Source: Shinella lacus (lineage in GTDB: Bacteria > Pseudomonadota > Alphaproteobacteria > Rhizobiales > Rhizobiaceae). From it: a stretch of DNA of 64,000 nucleotides. The translations under genes and the position numbers were made by a program. The notes under the pieces are model-generated. The model was not told the DNA's origin. It worked only from the letters and a program-made list of their open reading frames with translations, and ran no database searches. The stretch covers positions 682,001 through 746,000 of the forward strand of contig NZ_WHSB02000001.1 in NCBI RefSeq assembly GCF_010994755.1, written 5' to 3'. The first letter of the stretch is position 1, and each line of letters begins with the position of its first letter. Shown here one piece after another: positions 43,077 through 51,385 of this stretch.

Positions 43077-43850
43077 ATGACCGACCACAGCATCAAGGGA
43101 AAAACCGTCCTCATCGCCGGCGGCGCGAAGAATCTTGGCGGGCTGATTGCGCGCGACCTCGCGGCACAGGGCGCGAAGGCCGTCGCCGTCCACTACAATA
43201 CCAGCGCCACGAAGCCCGCTGCGGACGAGACGGTCGCCGCGATCAAGGCGGCAGGCGCGCAAGCCTTCGCCTTCCAGGGCGACCTCACCGCGGCCGGCGC
43301 CGTCAAGACGCTGTTTGCCGACGCGAAGGCCGCGATGGGCAGCATCGACATTGCCATCAACACCGTCGGCAAAGTGCTGAAGAAGCCGATCGTCGAGATC
43401 TCCGAGGCCGAATATGACGAGATGACAGGCGTGAACTCGAAGAGCGCCTTCTTCTTCCTCAAGGAGGCCGGCAAACATGTCCGCGACAACGGCAAGGTCT
43501 GCACGCTGGTCACCTCGCTGCTCGGTGCCTTCACGCCCTTCTACGCCGCCTATGCCGGCACCAAGGCACCGGTGGAACATTTCACCCGGGCGGCATCGAA
43601 GGAATTCGGCGAGCGCGGCATCTCGGTGACGGCGATCGGCCCCGGCCCCATGGACACGCCCTTCTTCTATCCGGCCGAGGGCGCCGACGCGGTCGCCTAT
43701 CACAAGACCGCGGCAGCCCTTTCCGGATTCTCCAAGACCGGACTGACCGACATCGAGGACATCGTGCCCTTCATCCGCTTCCTGGTCACGGACGGCTGGT
43801 GGATGACCGGCCAGACCATCCTCGTCAACGGCGGCTACACGACGAAGTAA
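43077..43850 (+). CDS. SDR-family oxidoreductase
   Basis: 257 residues. The dinucleotide motif reads AGGAKNLGG (residues 12-20) instead of TGxxxGIG, as in several enoyl-ACP-reductase-like and atypical SDRs; NTVGKV replaces NNAG; the catalytic YAGTK is conserved near residue 163, with serine in VTSLLG. WMTGQTILVNGG ends the protein as in classical SDRs. AAGGAG precedes the ATG. It is the likely target of the divergent LysR regulator; substrate unknown. Confidence 0.85.
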   Translation: MTDHSIKGKTVLIAGGAKNLGGLIARDLAAQGAKAVAVHYNTSATKPAADETVAAIKAAGAQAFAFQGDLTAAGAVKTLFADAKAAMGSIDIAINTVGKVLKKPIVEISEAEYDEMTGVNSKSAFFFLKEAGKHVRDNGKVCTLVTSLLGAFTPFYAAYAGTKAPVEHFTRAASKEFGERGISVTAIGPGPMDTPFFYPAEGADAVAYHKTAAALSGFSKTGLTDIEDIVPFIRFLVTDGWWMTGQTILVNGGYTTK

Positions 43851-43858
43851 GACGCCAT

Positions 43859-43886
43859 GCGGCCGGGGGCATCACCCCCCGGCCGC
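43859..43886. terminator. Bidirectional hairpin between SDR and nucleoside hydrolase
   Basis: GCGGCCGGGGG and CCCCCGGCCGC form an 11-bp GC-rich stem around a 6-base loop. It begins 9 bp past the SDR stop and overlaps the nucleoside hydrolase stop codon. There is no T tract, so it may act on both convergent transcripts as a weak terminator. Confidence 0.55.
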
Positions 43887-44834
43887 TATGGTCATCCGGC
43901 GTGACCAGCGACGGCCGTCGCCCATCCGGTCGACCAGAATCGACAGCAGTTTCTCGACATCGCAATCCGTGACGACGAGGCAGTTCGGCGGGCGGCCATC
44001 GCGATGGCGCTCGCTCACGGCTGCGACCGTCGCGCCCCGCGCCTCCGTCGGATTGGCGAGTACCCGGACATGGGCCTCCACGCCGGAAAACAGGTCCGGC
44101 GCGATATAATAGAGGATCGCGCAGGGGTCGTGCAAGCAGGGGTCGTTGCTGCCATAGGCCCGCAGCATCGCGCCGATCGCCACTGCAGCCGCCGTCCCCG
44201 CCTGTTCCAGCGCGGCGACATGCCCCTCCCCGATCCGCACCTTCTGCGTGACATCCAGCCCCAGCATGACGAGGGGAATGCCGGACGACATGACGATCTC
44301 CGCCGCCTCGGGATCGACGAGGATGTTGAACTCGGCGAGCGGACCGGAATTGCCGGGGCAAAATGCTGCGCCGCCCATGAACACGACAGACCGGATCAAC
44401 GGCGCGATGTGCGGCGCCTTGACGATGGCGAGCGCAATGTTCGTCATCGGGCCGATGACGCAAAGGCTGACCTCGCCGGGCGCCGCCAACACCTTGCGAA
44501 TGATGAAATCCACCGCATGTTCCTCGACGAGGACACCCGGCTTGCCCGGCAGGTCGAGGTCGCAGAGGCCATCCGTTCCGTGCACCGAGGGCCATTTGCG
44601 CTGGTACGGCCCCATCAGCGGCCGGGTGCAACCGGCATAGACCGGGATATCGCTGCGGTCCGCCAGCGCGCATATCCTGAGCGCATTGTTCGTCGTGAAC
44701 GACAGGTCCTTGTTGCCCGTGACGCAGGTGATGCCGAGCAGCTCGATTTCCGGGCAGGCGAGAGCGAGCAGGATGGCGATCGCATCATCCACGCCGGGGT
44801 CGCAATCAAGAATTATGCGGTGTCGTGCCTGCAC
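43872..44834 (-). CDS. Inosine-uridine-type nucleoside hydrolase
   Basis: 320 residues. The calcium-binding DCDPGVDDA signature is at residues 10-18, followed by GITCVTGNKDLSFTTNNAL, the HGTDGLCDLDLP loop, CVIGPMTNIALAI and FMGGAAFCPGNSGPLAEFNI. The enzyme cleaves the N-glycosidic bond of ribonucleosides. The GTG at 44834 follows GGAAG. It is the last gene of the AapJQM-like operon, which suggests that this transporter brings in a nucleoside or similar N-glycoside rather than only amino acids; that link is an inference. Confidence 0.9.
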   Translation of the reverse strand: MQARHRIILDCDPGVDDAIAILLALACPEIELLGITCVTGNKDLSFTTNNALRICALADRSDIPVYAGCTRPLMGPYQRKWPSVHGTDGLCDLDLPGKPGVLVEEHAVDFIIRKVLAAPGEVSLCVIGPMTNIALAIVKAPHIAPLIRSVVFMGGAAFCPGNSGPLAEFNILVDPEAAEIVMSSGIPLVMLGLDVTQKVRIGEGHVAALEQAGTAAAVAIGAMLRAYGSNDPCLHDPCAILYYIAPDLFSGVEAHVRVLANPTEARGATVAAVSERHRDGRPPNCLVVTDCDVEKLLSILVDRMGDGRRWSRRMTIAAGG

Positions 44835-44864
44835 GGAGGCTTCCTTTCAAAATGGGCGGATGGG

Positions 44865-45935
44865 TCAGTGCTTCTGGCGCGCGGAAAGGTCGGCCTCGAC
44901 CCGACGGGAATAGCGCGAAACCGAAAAGCAGATGGCGAAGTAGATGAGCGCGACGAAGACATAGGCCTCGCGATAGAAACCCAGCCATTCCGGATCGGAC
45001 AGCGAGCGTTTCGACGCGCCGAGCAGGTCCACGAGGCCGATGATGGCGACAAGGGAGGAATCCTTGATGAGGCCGATCAGCGTGTTGGTGAGCGGCGGAA
45101 CGGAGATACGCAGCACCTGCGGCAGCACGACGAGCCGCATGCCGGCCCAATAGCCGAGGCCGAGCGCATGGACCGCCTCGAACTGCCCCTTGGGAACGGC
45201 CAGCAATCCACCCCGGATGACCTCCGCAAAATAGGCGGCGACGAAAAGCGTCATGCCGACAAGCGCGCGAAGCACGGCATCGATTTCCACGCCCGCCGGC
45301 ATGAACAGGGGCAGCATGACCGACGCCATGAAGAGAACCGTGATGAGCGGCACGCCGCGCACGAACTCGATATAGCCGACGCAAACGGAGCGGATGAGCG
45401 GCATGCCCGATGTGCGGCCGAGGGCGAGCAAGATGCCGAGCGGGAAGGCGAACGCGGAGCCGACGACGGCGAGCAGCAAGGTCAGCGGCAGGCCGCCCCA
45501 TTGCGCCGTCGGCACGGCCGCCATTCCGGCAAACCCGCCGGCCATGACGACGAGCACCGCCGCGATGACGGCCGGCCAGACCGCCAACAGCCATGGCGTC
45601 CAGCACCGCTTGTTGGCGCTGACCAGCACGAGGCCGACAAGCAGCAGCACCGCGAGCAAGGGACGCCACTGCTCCCCATAGGGATAGAGGCCGAACAGGA
45701 TGAAACGGGCCTTTTCCCGGATGAACGCCCAACATGCGCCTGCCGCCAGCCGGCATGCGTCGGCAGACGGACTGCTCCAGACGGCATCGAACACGAGCCA
45801 GTTTGCGAGAGGCGGAACGGCCTTGAAGGCGACGAAGAGGAGCGCCAGCGTGATCAGCGCATTGTACCAGGTGCTGAACAGGGAGCGCAGGAAGTCGGCA
45901 CTGCGACGGCGTGATGGACGGAGCATCCCGGTCAT
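44865..45935 (-). CDS. Polar amino-acid-type ABC transporter permease, AapM-like
   Basis: 356 residues. Several N-terminal hydrophobic segments precede the conserved permease core with WGGLPLTLLLAVVGSAFAFP, the YIEFVRGVPLITVLFM signature, ALGLGYWAGMRLVVLPQ (EAA loop) and the C-terminal PEWLGFYREAYVFVALIYF. This is the AapM/BztC organisation. The start overlaps the AapQ-like gene by ATGA. The C-terminal sequence is closely similar to the fragment at 61262-61459. Confidence 0.9.
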   Translation of the reverse strand: MTGMLRPSRRRSADFLRSLFSTWYNALITLALLFVAFKAVPPLANWLVFDAVWSSPSADACRLAAGACWAFIREKARFILFGLYPYGEQWRPLLAVLLLVGLVLVSANKRCWTPWLLAVWPAVIAAVLVVMAGGFAGMAAVPTAQWGGLPLTLLLAVVGSAFAFPLGILLALGRTSGMPLIRSVCVGYIEFVRGVPLITVLFMASVMLPLFMPAGVEIDAVLRALVGMTLFVAAYFAEVIRGGLLAVPKGQFEAVHALGLGYWAGMRLVVLPQVLRISVPPLTNTLIGLIKDSSLVAIIGLVDLLGASKRSLSDPEWLGFYREAYVFVALIYFAICFSVSRYSRRVEADLSARQKH

Positions 45936-47131
45936 CGCGTCACCAGCGCCATGCGATGGTTGTACCAGTTCATGAAACCGGAAATCGCGAGGCTGATCGT
46001 CAAGTAGACGATCATGAAGATCGAGACCACCTCGATCGCCTGGCCCGTCTGGTTCATCGTGACGTTGCCGACCGCGACGAGATCCGGATAGGCGATCGCG
46101 ACACCAAGCGAGCTGTTCTTCGTCATGTTGAGATATTGGCTGGTGATCGGCGGGATGATCATCCGGATCGCCTGCGGCAGAATGATGAGGCGCATGACGA
46201 GGCCGGGGCGCAGTCCGAGCGAACGACCGGCCTCCGATTGGCCTGCGCTGACGGCCTCGATGCCGCCGCGCACCGTCTCGGCGATGAAGGTCGCGCTATA
46301 GGCCGTCAGGCCGAACAGCAAGGCGGCGAATTCCGGCGAAAGACGCACGCCGCCGACGAAATTGAAGCCTTGCAGGCGCGGCATGTCCAGTGCTGCCGGC
46401 GCCCCGCCGAAATACCAGGCCGCAAGGACGGGAACGAAGAGAACAAAGAGGACCGCCGGCGCGATCACGGTGCGGCGGCCGGTTCTCTCCTGGCGGCGGG
46501 CGGCGAGCCGGTTCAACAGCACGGCTATGGCCGCGCCGAAGGCAAGGCAAATCCCTGCATAGCCAAATGCGGCATGCGGCTCCAGCATCGGCAGAACGAC
46601 GCCCCGATTGCTGAGATACACGCCCTCGACCGGATTGAGCGCCGCCCGCGGCACCGGCAAGGTGACGGTCAGCAGCCCGTACCAGAAGGACAGTTGCAGC
46701 AGCAGCGGAATGTTGCGCAGCCCCTCCACATAGGCGCCGGCAACGCCCGCCAGCAGCCTGTTGCTGGAGAGCCGGGCAATGCCGACGGCGGTGCCGATCA
46801 CCGTTGCCAGCACGATCGCCACCAGCGACACTTTCAACGTGTTGAGAAAGCCCACGAGCAGCGCCCGGCCGTAGCTGTTCGCCGCGGAATAGGCGATCAC
46901 GCTTTCGCTGATTTCAAACCTTGCCTCGCCGGTGAGGAAGCCATATCCCGTCGCGATGCCCTGGCGGGCGAGATTGCCCGCCGCGATCGCGACCAAGAGG
47001 CCGATAAACGACACGAGGGAGAGGGTGACGGCGAGTTGGAAAACCCAGCGCCGCACCGTCCGGTCCCGCAAGAGGGCTGCGAGGCTCTCGAAGAGCCCCG
47101 CCGCCGGTTTGTTTTCCGCTGGATGGGACAT
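45932..47131 (-). CDS. Polar amino-acid-type ABC transporter permease, AapQ-like
   Basis: 399 residues with the AapQ/BztB layout: an N-terminal helix, VGFLNTLKVSLVAIVLATVIG, a YVEGLRNIPLLLQLSFWYGL segment, a large central insertion and the C-terminal core with AETVRGGIEAVSAGQSEA and ITSQYLNMTKNSSLGVAIAY. It follows the binding-protein gene with a 10-bp gap and overlaps the AapM-like gene. Confidence 0.9.
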   Translation of the reverse strand: MSHPAENKPAAGLFESLAALLRDRTVRRWVFQLAVTLSLVSFIGLLVAIAAGNLARQGIATGYGFLTGEARFEISESVIAYSAANSYGRALLVGFLNTLKVSLVAIVLATVIGTAVGIARLSSNRLLAGVAGAYVEGLRNIPLLLQLSFWYGLLTVTLPVPRAALNPVEGVYLSNRGVVLPMLEPHAAFGYAGICLAFGAAIAVLLNRLAARRQERTGRRTVIAPAVLFVLFVPVLAAWYFGGAPAALDMPRLQGFNFVGGVRLSPEFAALLFGLTAYSATFIAETVRGGIEAVSAGQSEAGRSLGLRPGLVMRLIILPQAIRMIIPPITSQYLNMTKNSSLGVAIAYPDLVAVGNVTMNQTGQAIEVVSIFMIVYLTISLAISGFMNWYNHRMALVTR

Positions 47132-47141
47132 GGACCGCCGA

Positions 47142-48158
47142 TCAGCGCGCCGGCGGCGCGTAGATCAGGCCGCCCTTGTTCCACAACGCGTTCGTGCCAC
47201 GCTGCAATCCAAGCGGCGTCTTGGCACCGACATTGCGTTCGAAGATCTCGCCGTAATTGCCGACGGCCTTGATGGCGTTGAGCGCCCAGGCCTCGTCAAG
47301 GCCGAGCGCCTTGCCGAGGCCCGGCGATACGCCGAGAAGCGCCTGCACCGTCGGATCGGCACTCGACTTCATCTCGTCCGCATTGGCCTGGGTAATGCCC
47401 TTTTCCTCCGCCTCGATCAGCGCGAAGCCGACCCAGCGGACGATATCGCCGAACTGCTGGTCGCCATGGCGCATGGCTGCTGCCAGCGGTTCCTTGGAGA
47501 TCAATTCCGGAAGAATGACGTAATCGTCCTTGTTCTGGGCAAGCGACGAGCGCCATGCCGCAAGCCCCGACGTGTCGCCGGTATAGACATCGCAACGGCC
47601 GCTGTTGAAGAACGCATTGTTCAGTTCGTTGACGTCTTCGATCGCCAATGGGCTGAAGGGCTTGCCGATGGAGCGGAAGAAATCGGCGACGTTGAGCTCG
47701 TTGGTGGTGCCGGTCTGCATGCAGATCGTCGCGCCATCGAGTTCCCGGGCCGAGGTGATGTTCAGCTTGGCTGGAACCATAAAGCCCTGGCCGTCATAGA
47801 ACAGCACGGCGCCGAAATCCAAGCCGAGCGCGGTATCGCGCGTCAGCGTGTATGTGGTCACGCGCGACAGGATGTCGACCTCGCCGGATTGCAGCGCGGT
47901 GAAGCGGTTCTGCGCGGTCAGGGGCTTGAACGTCACCTTGGTCGCATCGCCCAGGATCGCGGCCGACAGCGCGTGGCAGAAGTCGACATCCATGCCCGCC
48001 CATGTGCCGGTGCTGTCGGGCGCCGAGAACCCGGCTATGCCCTCGCTGACACCGCAGACGAGCGATCCGCGCGCCTTGACCTTGTCGAGTGTTTCCCCCG
48101 CCAGCGCGGCGGAAAAAACCGCCGTCGAAGCCAGTAATGTTGCCAGAAATAGTTTCAT
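47142..48158 (-). CDS. Polar amino-acid-type ABC transporter binding protein, AapJ-like
   Basis: 338 residues with signal peptide (MKLFLATLLASTAVFSAALA). The AapJ features are TLDKVKARGSLVCGVSEGIA, TWAGMDVDFCHALSAAI, a GATICMQTGTTNELNVADFF lobe-2 segment and the C-terminal VGNYGEIFERNVG. The ATG at 48158 follows GAGGGG. It starts a four-gene operon (binding protein, two permeases, nucleoside hydrolase). No ATPase subunit (AapP) is encoded with it, so one must come from elsewhere. Confidence 0.9.
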   Translation of the reverse strand: MKLFLATLLASTAVFSAALAGETLDKVKARGSLVCGVSEGIAGFSAPDSTGTWAGMDVDFCHALSAAILGDATKVTFKPLTAQNRFTALQSGEVDILSRVTTYTLTRDTALGLDFGAVLFYDGQGFMVPAKLNITSARELDGATICMQTGTTNELNVADFFRSIGKPFSPLAIEDVNELNNAFFNSGRCDVYTGDTSGLAAWRSSLAQNKDDYVILPELISKEPLAAAMRHGDQQFGDIVRWVGFALIEAEEKGITQANADEMKSSADPTVQALLGVSPGLGKALGLDEAWALNAIKAVGNYGEIFERNVGAKTPLGLQRGTNALWNKGGLIYAPPAR

Positions 48159-48214
48159 CGTTATCCCCTCTTTTGCTTTTTCCCGATGTGCGGCTACCCA
48201 GCACCGCTTTTCGT

Positions 48215-48228
48215 ATTTCATTAGAAAT
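48215..48228. promoter_or_regulatory. Palindrome in the Aap-like/LysR divergent region
   Basis: ATTTC-ATTA-GAAAT is a perfect 5-bp inverted repeat about 57 bp upstream of the AapJ-like gene in the 153-bp divergent region; a further TTTCTAA (48279-48285) near the LysR start mirrors the TTAGAAA at 48221-48227. These fit autoregulatory binding by the adjacent LysR protein. Confidence 0.45.
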
Positions 48229-48311
48229 CGTAAGCATTGGTCCGGTCAATCAACCAACCTCTGCTTTTCTCTTTAGTTTTTCTAATCTAAATAGGATGGA
48301 GGAGCACCGTC

Positions 48312-49226
48312 ATGTCCGTTCGTCTACCCACATTGCGCGCCTTGCAGGCCTTCGAGGCAATCGGTCGTTTTGGCAGCGTCGCCGCCGCCGCCCGCGATCT
48401 CGGCATATCGTCGGGGGCCGTCAGCCAGCATATCGGCCGGCTCGAGGAGGAGGTGGGTGTCGCCCTGTTCGAGAGGAAAGGCCGCAGCCTGGTCCTCACC
48501 TCATGGGGGCAGATCTATCTGGAAAGGATCCGCGTCGGTTTCGATCATTTGCGCGCCGCCAGCACCGTCCTGCAAAGGGCGCGCCTGAAATCGGGCATCG
48601 TGGTGAGCGCCCCGCCGTCGCTGACGATACGCTGGCTGGGTCCTCTCCTCGCGGAGTGGCAAACCATCTCGCCGGGCTTGAGCGTGCGGCTGATCGGCGA
48701 GGACGACGAGCCGGTCTTCGAGGAGGAGCAGGTGGATTTCCGCATTTCCTACGGCAGCGCGCGCCATCGCTATGCCCATTTTTCCGAGCTGTTCGTCGAC
48801 AAGGTCGCGCCGCTGTGCTCGCCCGCATTCCTGAAAAAGCACCCCGTGACCACGCCCGCCGACATATTCAAGGGTCCCCTGATCGGCATCGAATGGGAGA
48901 ACCCCTACCAGTCCCCGCCCACCTGGTCCGACTGGGCCGCCCAGGCCGGCCTTCCCCGGCGCGAACCGCAATGCGACCTGTCCTTCTCGCTTTCCAGCGC
49001 AGCGATCGACGCCGCGGTCAACGATGCGGGCTTCGTGCTTGGCCAAACCTCCATGATCGCCAACGACCTCGCACAGGGAAAACTCGTCGTCGCCTGCAAT
49101 TGCTGGATCGCCCTTTCGGAGCCCTACGCGCTCGCCTGGAACAGGGCAGCGCTCGATCGGCCATTCGGCCGGGAGTTCCGGGACTTCATCATCCGCTCAG
49201 GACGCCGCCTCGGGAACACCGCTTAG
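48312..49226 (+). CDS. LysR-family regulator (GcvA-like)
   Basis: 304 residues. The HTH reads LPTLRALQAFEAIGRFGSV, then AARDLGISSGAVSQHIGRLE and FERKGRSLVLT, the GcvA/AmpR-like form. The effector domain includes VSAPPSLTIRWLGPLLAEW and EEEQVDFRISYG. GGAGG precedes the ATG. It is divergent from the AapJQM-nucleoside hydrolase operon and is its probable regulator. Confidence 0.9.
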   Translation: MSVRLPTLRALQAFEAIGRFGSVAAAARDLGISSGAVSQHIGRLEEEVGVALFERKGRSLVLTSWGQIYLERIRVGFDHLRAASTVLQRARLKSGIVVSAPPSLTIRWLGPLLAEWQTISPGLSVRLIGEDDEPVFEEEQVDFRISYGSARHRYAHFSELFVDKVAPLCSPAFLKKHPVTTPADIFKGPLIGIEWENPYQSPPTWSDWAAQAGLPRREPQCDLSFSLSSAAIDAAVNDAGFVLGQTSMIANDLAQGKLVVACNCWIALSEPYALAWNRAALDRPFGREFRDFIIRSGRRLGNTA

Positions 49227-49343
49227 GTTTGCCGAAGCTGTCGCTACATAGCCGCGTTCCTATGCAATTCATTCCAATTGGCGCGAGGCCCCATCTCGGG
49301 CACTCTGATTGCGGAAGTGTCCAGCGTTGAGGAGGAGTGGCCG

Positions 49344-49844
49344 ATGCTTGACGAACAGAACAAGGGGCAGGCGACGGAGATCGATCTGCGCAATCTGCGC
49401 GAGACGATGAAGATCGCGGAGGAAAGCCGGGCGATGGGGAATCACCCGTTCGGCGCGCTGCTGGCGGGGCCGGATGGGGCGGTGCTGCTGACCTCCGGCA
49501 ACACATTCAAGGACGACAAGGGCGTCGGCCATGCGGAGATGAACGTCGCGCGCGACGCCGCCAAGGTCTATTCGGTGGAATTCCTGGCCGAATGCACGCT
49601 CGTCACCTCGGTCGAGCCGTGCTGCATGTGCGCGGGCGGCACTTACTGGGCGGGCATCGGCCGCCTCGTCTACGGCATGACGGAAAAGCGCCTGGCGGAA
49701 CTGACCGGCGACAACCCGGAAAACCTGACCATGGACATGCCCTGCGAGCGCATTTTCGACGCTGGGCAGCGCAAGGTGGAGGTCATCGGCCCCGTTCCGG
49801 CGCTCGAAGGGGAGATTGCGAAAGCGCACGACGGTTTCTGGTGA
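49344..49844 (+). CDS. Nucleoside/nucleobase deaminase (CDA superfamily)
   Basis: 166 residues. The zinc site is complete: GHAEMN with H63 and E65, and EPCCMCAGG with C93 and C96. The length and the NHPFGALLAGPDG segment match bacterial guanine-deaminase/tRNA-adenosine-deaminase-like proteins; the lack of a basic tRNA-binding C-terminus favours a free base or nucleoside. AGGAGG precedes the ATG at 49344. It stands alone between a LysR gene and a convergent FAD protein, and could act on bases released by the nearby nucleoside hydrolase. Confidence 0.85.
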   Translation: MLDEQNKGQATEIDLRNLRETMKIAEESRAMGNHPFGALLAGPDGAVLLTSGNTFKDDKGVGHAEMNVARDAAKVYSVEFLAECTLVTSVEPCCMCAGGTYWAGIGRLVYGMTEKRLAELTGDNPENLTMDMPCERIFDAGQRKVEVIGPVPALEGEIAKAHDGFW

Positions 49845-49878
49845 TCGCCGGAAACCGCCGTCCCTTGCGGCTGCAGCT

Positions 49879-51384
49879 TCAACCTTCGACGACTCGTCCC
49901 GCAGTGAGCATGGGTTCGACGGTATCGAGAACATCGACAAGCTCATCGGCGATGCGCGTTGCGACGAAAACGGCGTGATCGGTCACCTGGGGTAGCCCCA
50001 TCAGTTCCCCGAATGTGCCGCGCGCCAGGGGGCCGGCGATGAAGAGGGTTTTTGCTGTGCGTCCGTCCGGGCGGATGGCGCGGCTTTGCTCGTCGACGGC
50101 AAGGCCGAGGCCGACGCTGTCGGGTTGCAGCACGCCGGTCCGGGCGAGGCACTCCAGGAACGGCTGGCTCGCGAGGATCGAGCGGTGGCCGGGGCCGGTC
50201 GTCACGACGACCGCGTCGTAGCGCCCTTCGAACGGTTCGCGTCCGTGACGGGGCCGGAATGTCACGGCGATTTCGCCATCCGCTTGTCGTGTGACGCCGG
50301 CGATGGAGGCGGCGTGGAGGACGAACGTGCCGGCCGCCTTGCGCCGGTCGATGGCCGCTTCCACCTGCGGTGCGATACGGAAACGGTGCACATCCCAATA
50401 GGGGCGCAGGAAGCGCACGATGCGCCGCCGTTCGGCCACGGGCAGCGCCCGCCAGATGTCGCCGCCCTGCCCGCGCAGCCGGTCGAACACCGCATGCCAG
50501 GTCACGCCCGATGCTTCAGCTTCGGCAAGGGTACGGCGAACCCGTCTCAGCAGGGCACGCGCCGAGCGGGCCGGAAGATCGACGAAGTCGCCGAACGGGT
50601 CCTGGGGGCTGAGATTGTGGCCGCGGGAGCGCAGCCCGCGGCGCGACACCGCCGTCACCAGGCCCCGGTGCCCGGCAGCGTCGAGGGTGGCGATCACATC
50701 CGCGGCGGTCAGACCCGTGCCGACCACGAGCACGCGATCATCCGGCCGGATCGACGACAGGGCCGCTGGAAGGGTGGCATCGGGAATGTAGCGGTCATGC
50801 CCGGCGAGCACCTTGTCGAGAGCCGCCGGGGGCTGCGGGCTCGGATGGCTCGTCGCGAGGACCACACCGTCGGCCCAAAGCTCCGAACCGTCCTCGGCAG
50901 CGATGTGCCACCCGCCGCCCTCAGCCTCCGTTACGGCGCGAACGCGGCTGCGGCGATGCTCGATATCTCCCGCCGCGACGAGCGGCTGAAGCTGGGAGGA
51001 GACGTAGCGGCCGAAGGCCGAGCGCCGCGCGAAGACGTGACCGTCCGCGGTGGTCGCGCCCGGATCGTCCTGAAGCGCGCTGGTTTCGAAAAGCCAGCGC
51101 TGGAAATGCTCGTCGTCGCCAGGAACGAGCGTCATGCGCGCCGCCGGCACGTTGATGCGGTGGACGGGCTCGTCCGTATCATAGGCGACGCCACCGCCCA
51201 GCACGGCCCGCGGCTCGTAGACCACGATCTTCGCGGCTCCTGGGCCAAGCAGGCGGGCAAGATGATAGGCGAGTGCGGCCCCGGTGAAACCACCACCGAT
51301 AACCGCAACGACAGGTTTGGCTGATCCATTGCTCACGGCTTGAAAACCCGCCTGTGCTTTATCGAACGCCAAGCCTACCGGCAT
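49879..51384 (-). CDS. FAD/NAD(P)-binding protein
   Basis: 501 residues. The first dinucleotide fold reads VVAVIGGGFTGAALAYHLAR (GxGxxG at 30-35) and a second NAD(P) fold is VLVVGTGLTAADV near residue 220; HPSPQPP and the C-terminal AGPLARGTFGELMGLPQV are typical of the FAD-NAD(P)-binding group that accompanies LLM monooxygenase genes. It starts one base behind the LLM gene stop (TGACATG), so it probably serves that monooxygenase, perhaps as a reductase or as an oxygenase itself. A GTG at VSNGSAKP is an alternative start. Confidence 0.75.
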   Translation of the reverse strand: MPVGLAFDKAQAGFQAVSNGSAKPVVAVIGGGFTGAALAYHLARLLGPGAAKIVVYEPRAVLGGGVAYDTDEPVHRINVPAARMTLVPGDDEHFQRWLFETSALQDDPGATTADGHVFARRSAFGRYVSSQLQPLVAAGDIEHRRSRVRAVTEAEGGGWHIAAEDGSELWADGVVLATSHPSPQPPAALDKVLAGHDRYIPDATLPAALSSIRPDDRVLVVGTGLTAADVIATLDAAGHRGLVTAVSRRGLRSRGHNLSPQDPFGDFVDLPARSARALLRRVRRTLAEAEASGVTWHAVFDRLRGQGGDIWRALPVAERRRIVRFLRPYWDVHRFRIAPQVEAAIDRRKAAGTFVLHAASIAGVTRQADGEIAVTFRPRHGREPFEGRYDAVVVTTGPGHRSILASQPFLECLARTGVLQPDSVGLGLAVDEQSRAIRPDGRTAKTLFIAGPLARGTFGELMGLPQVTDHAVFVATRIADELVDVLDTVEPMLTAGRVVEG

Positions 51385-51385
51385 G

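Noticed and set aside
44004..45914. Plus-strand frame of over 600 codons
   Set aside because: Antisense to the nucleoside hydrolase and AapM-like permease genes; low-complexity charged translation with no family features.
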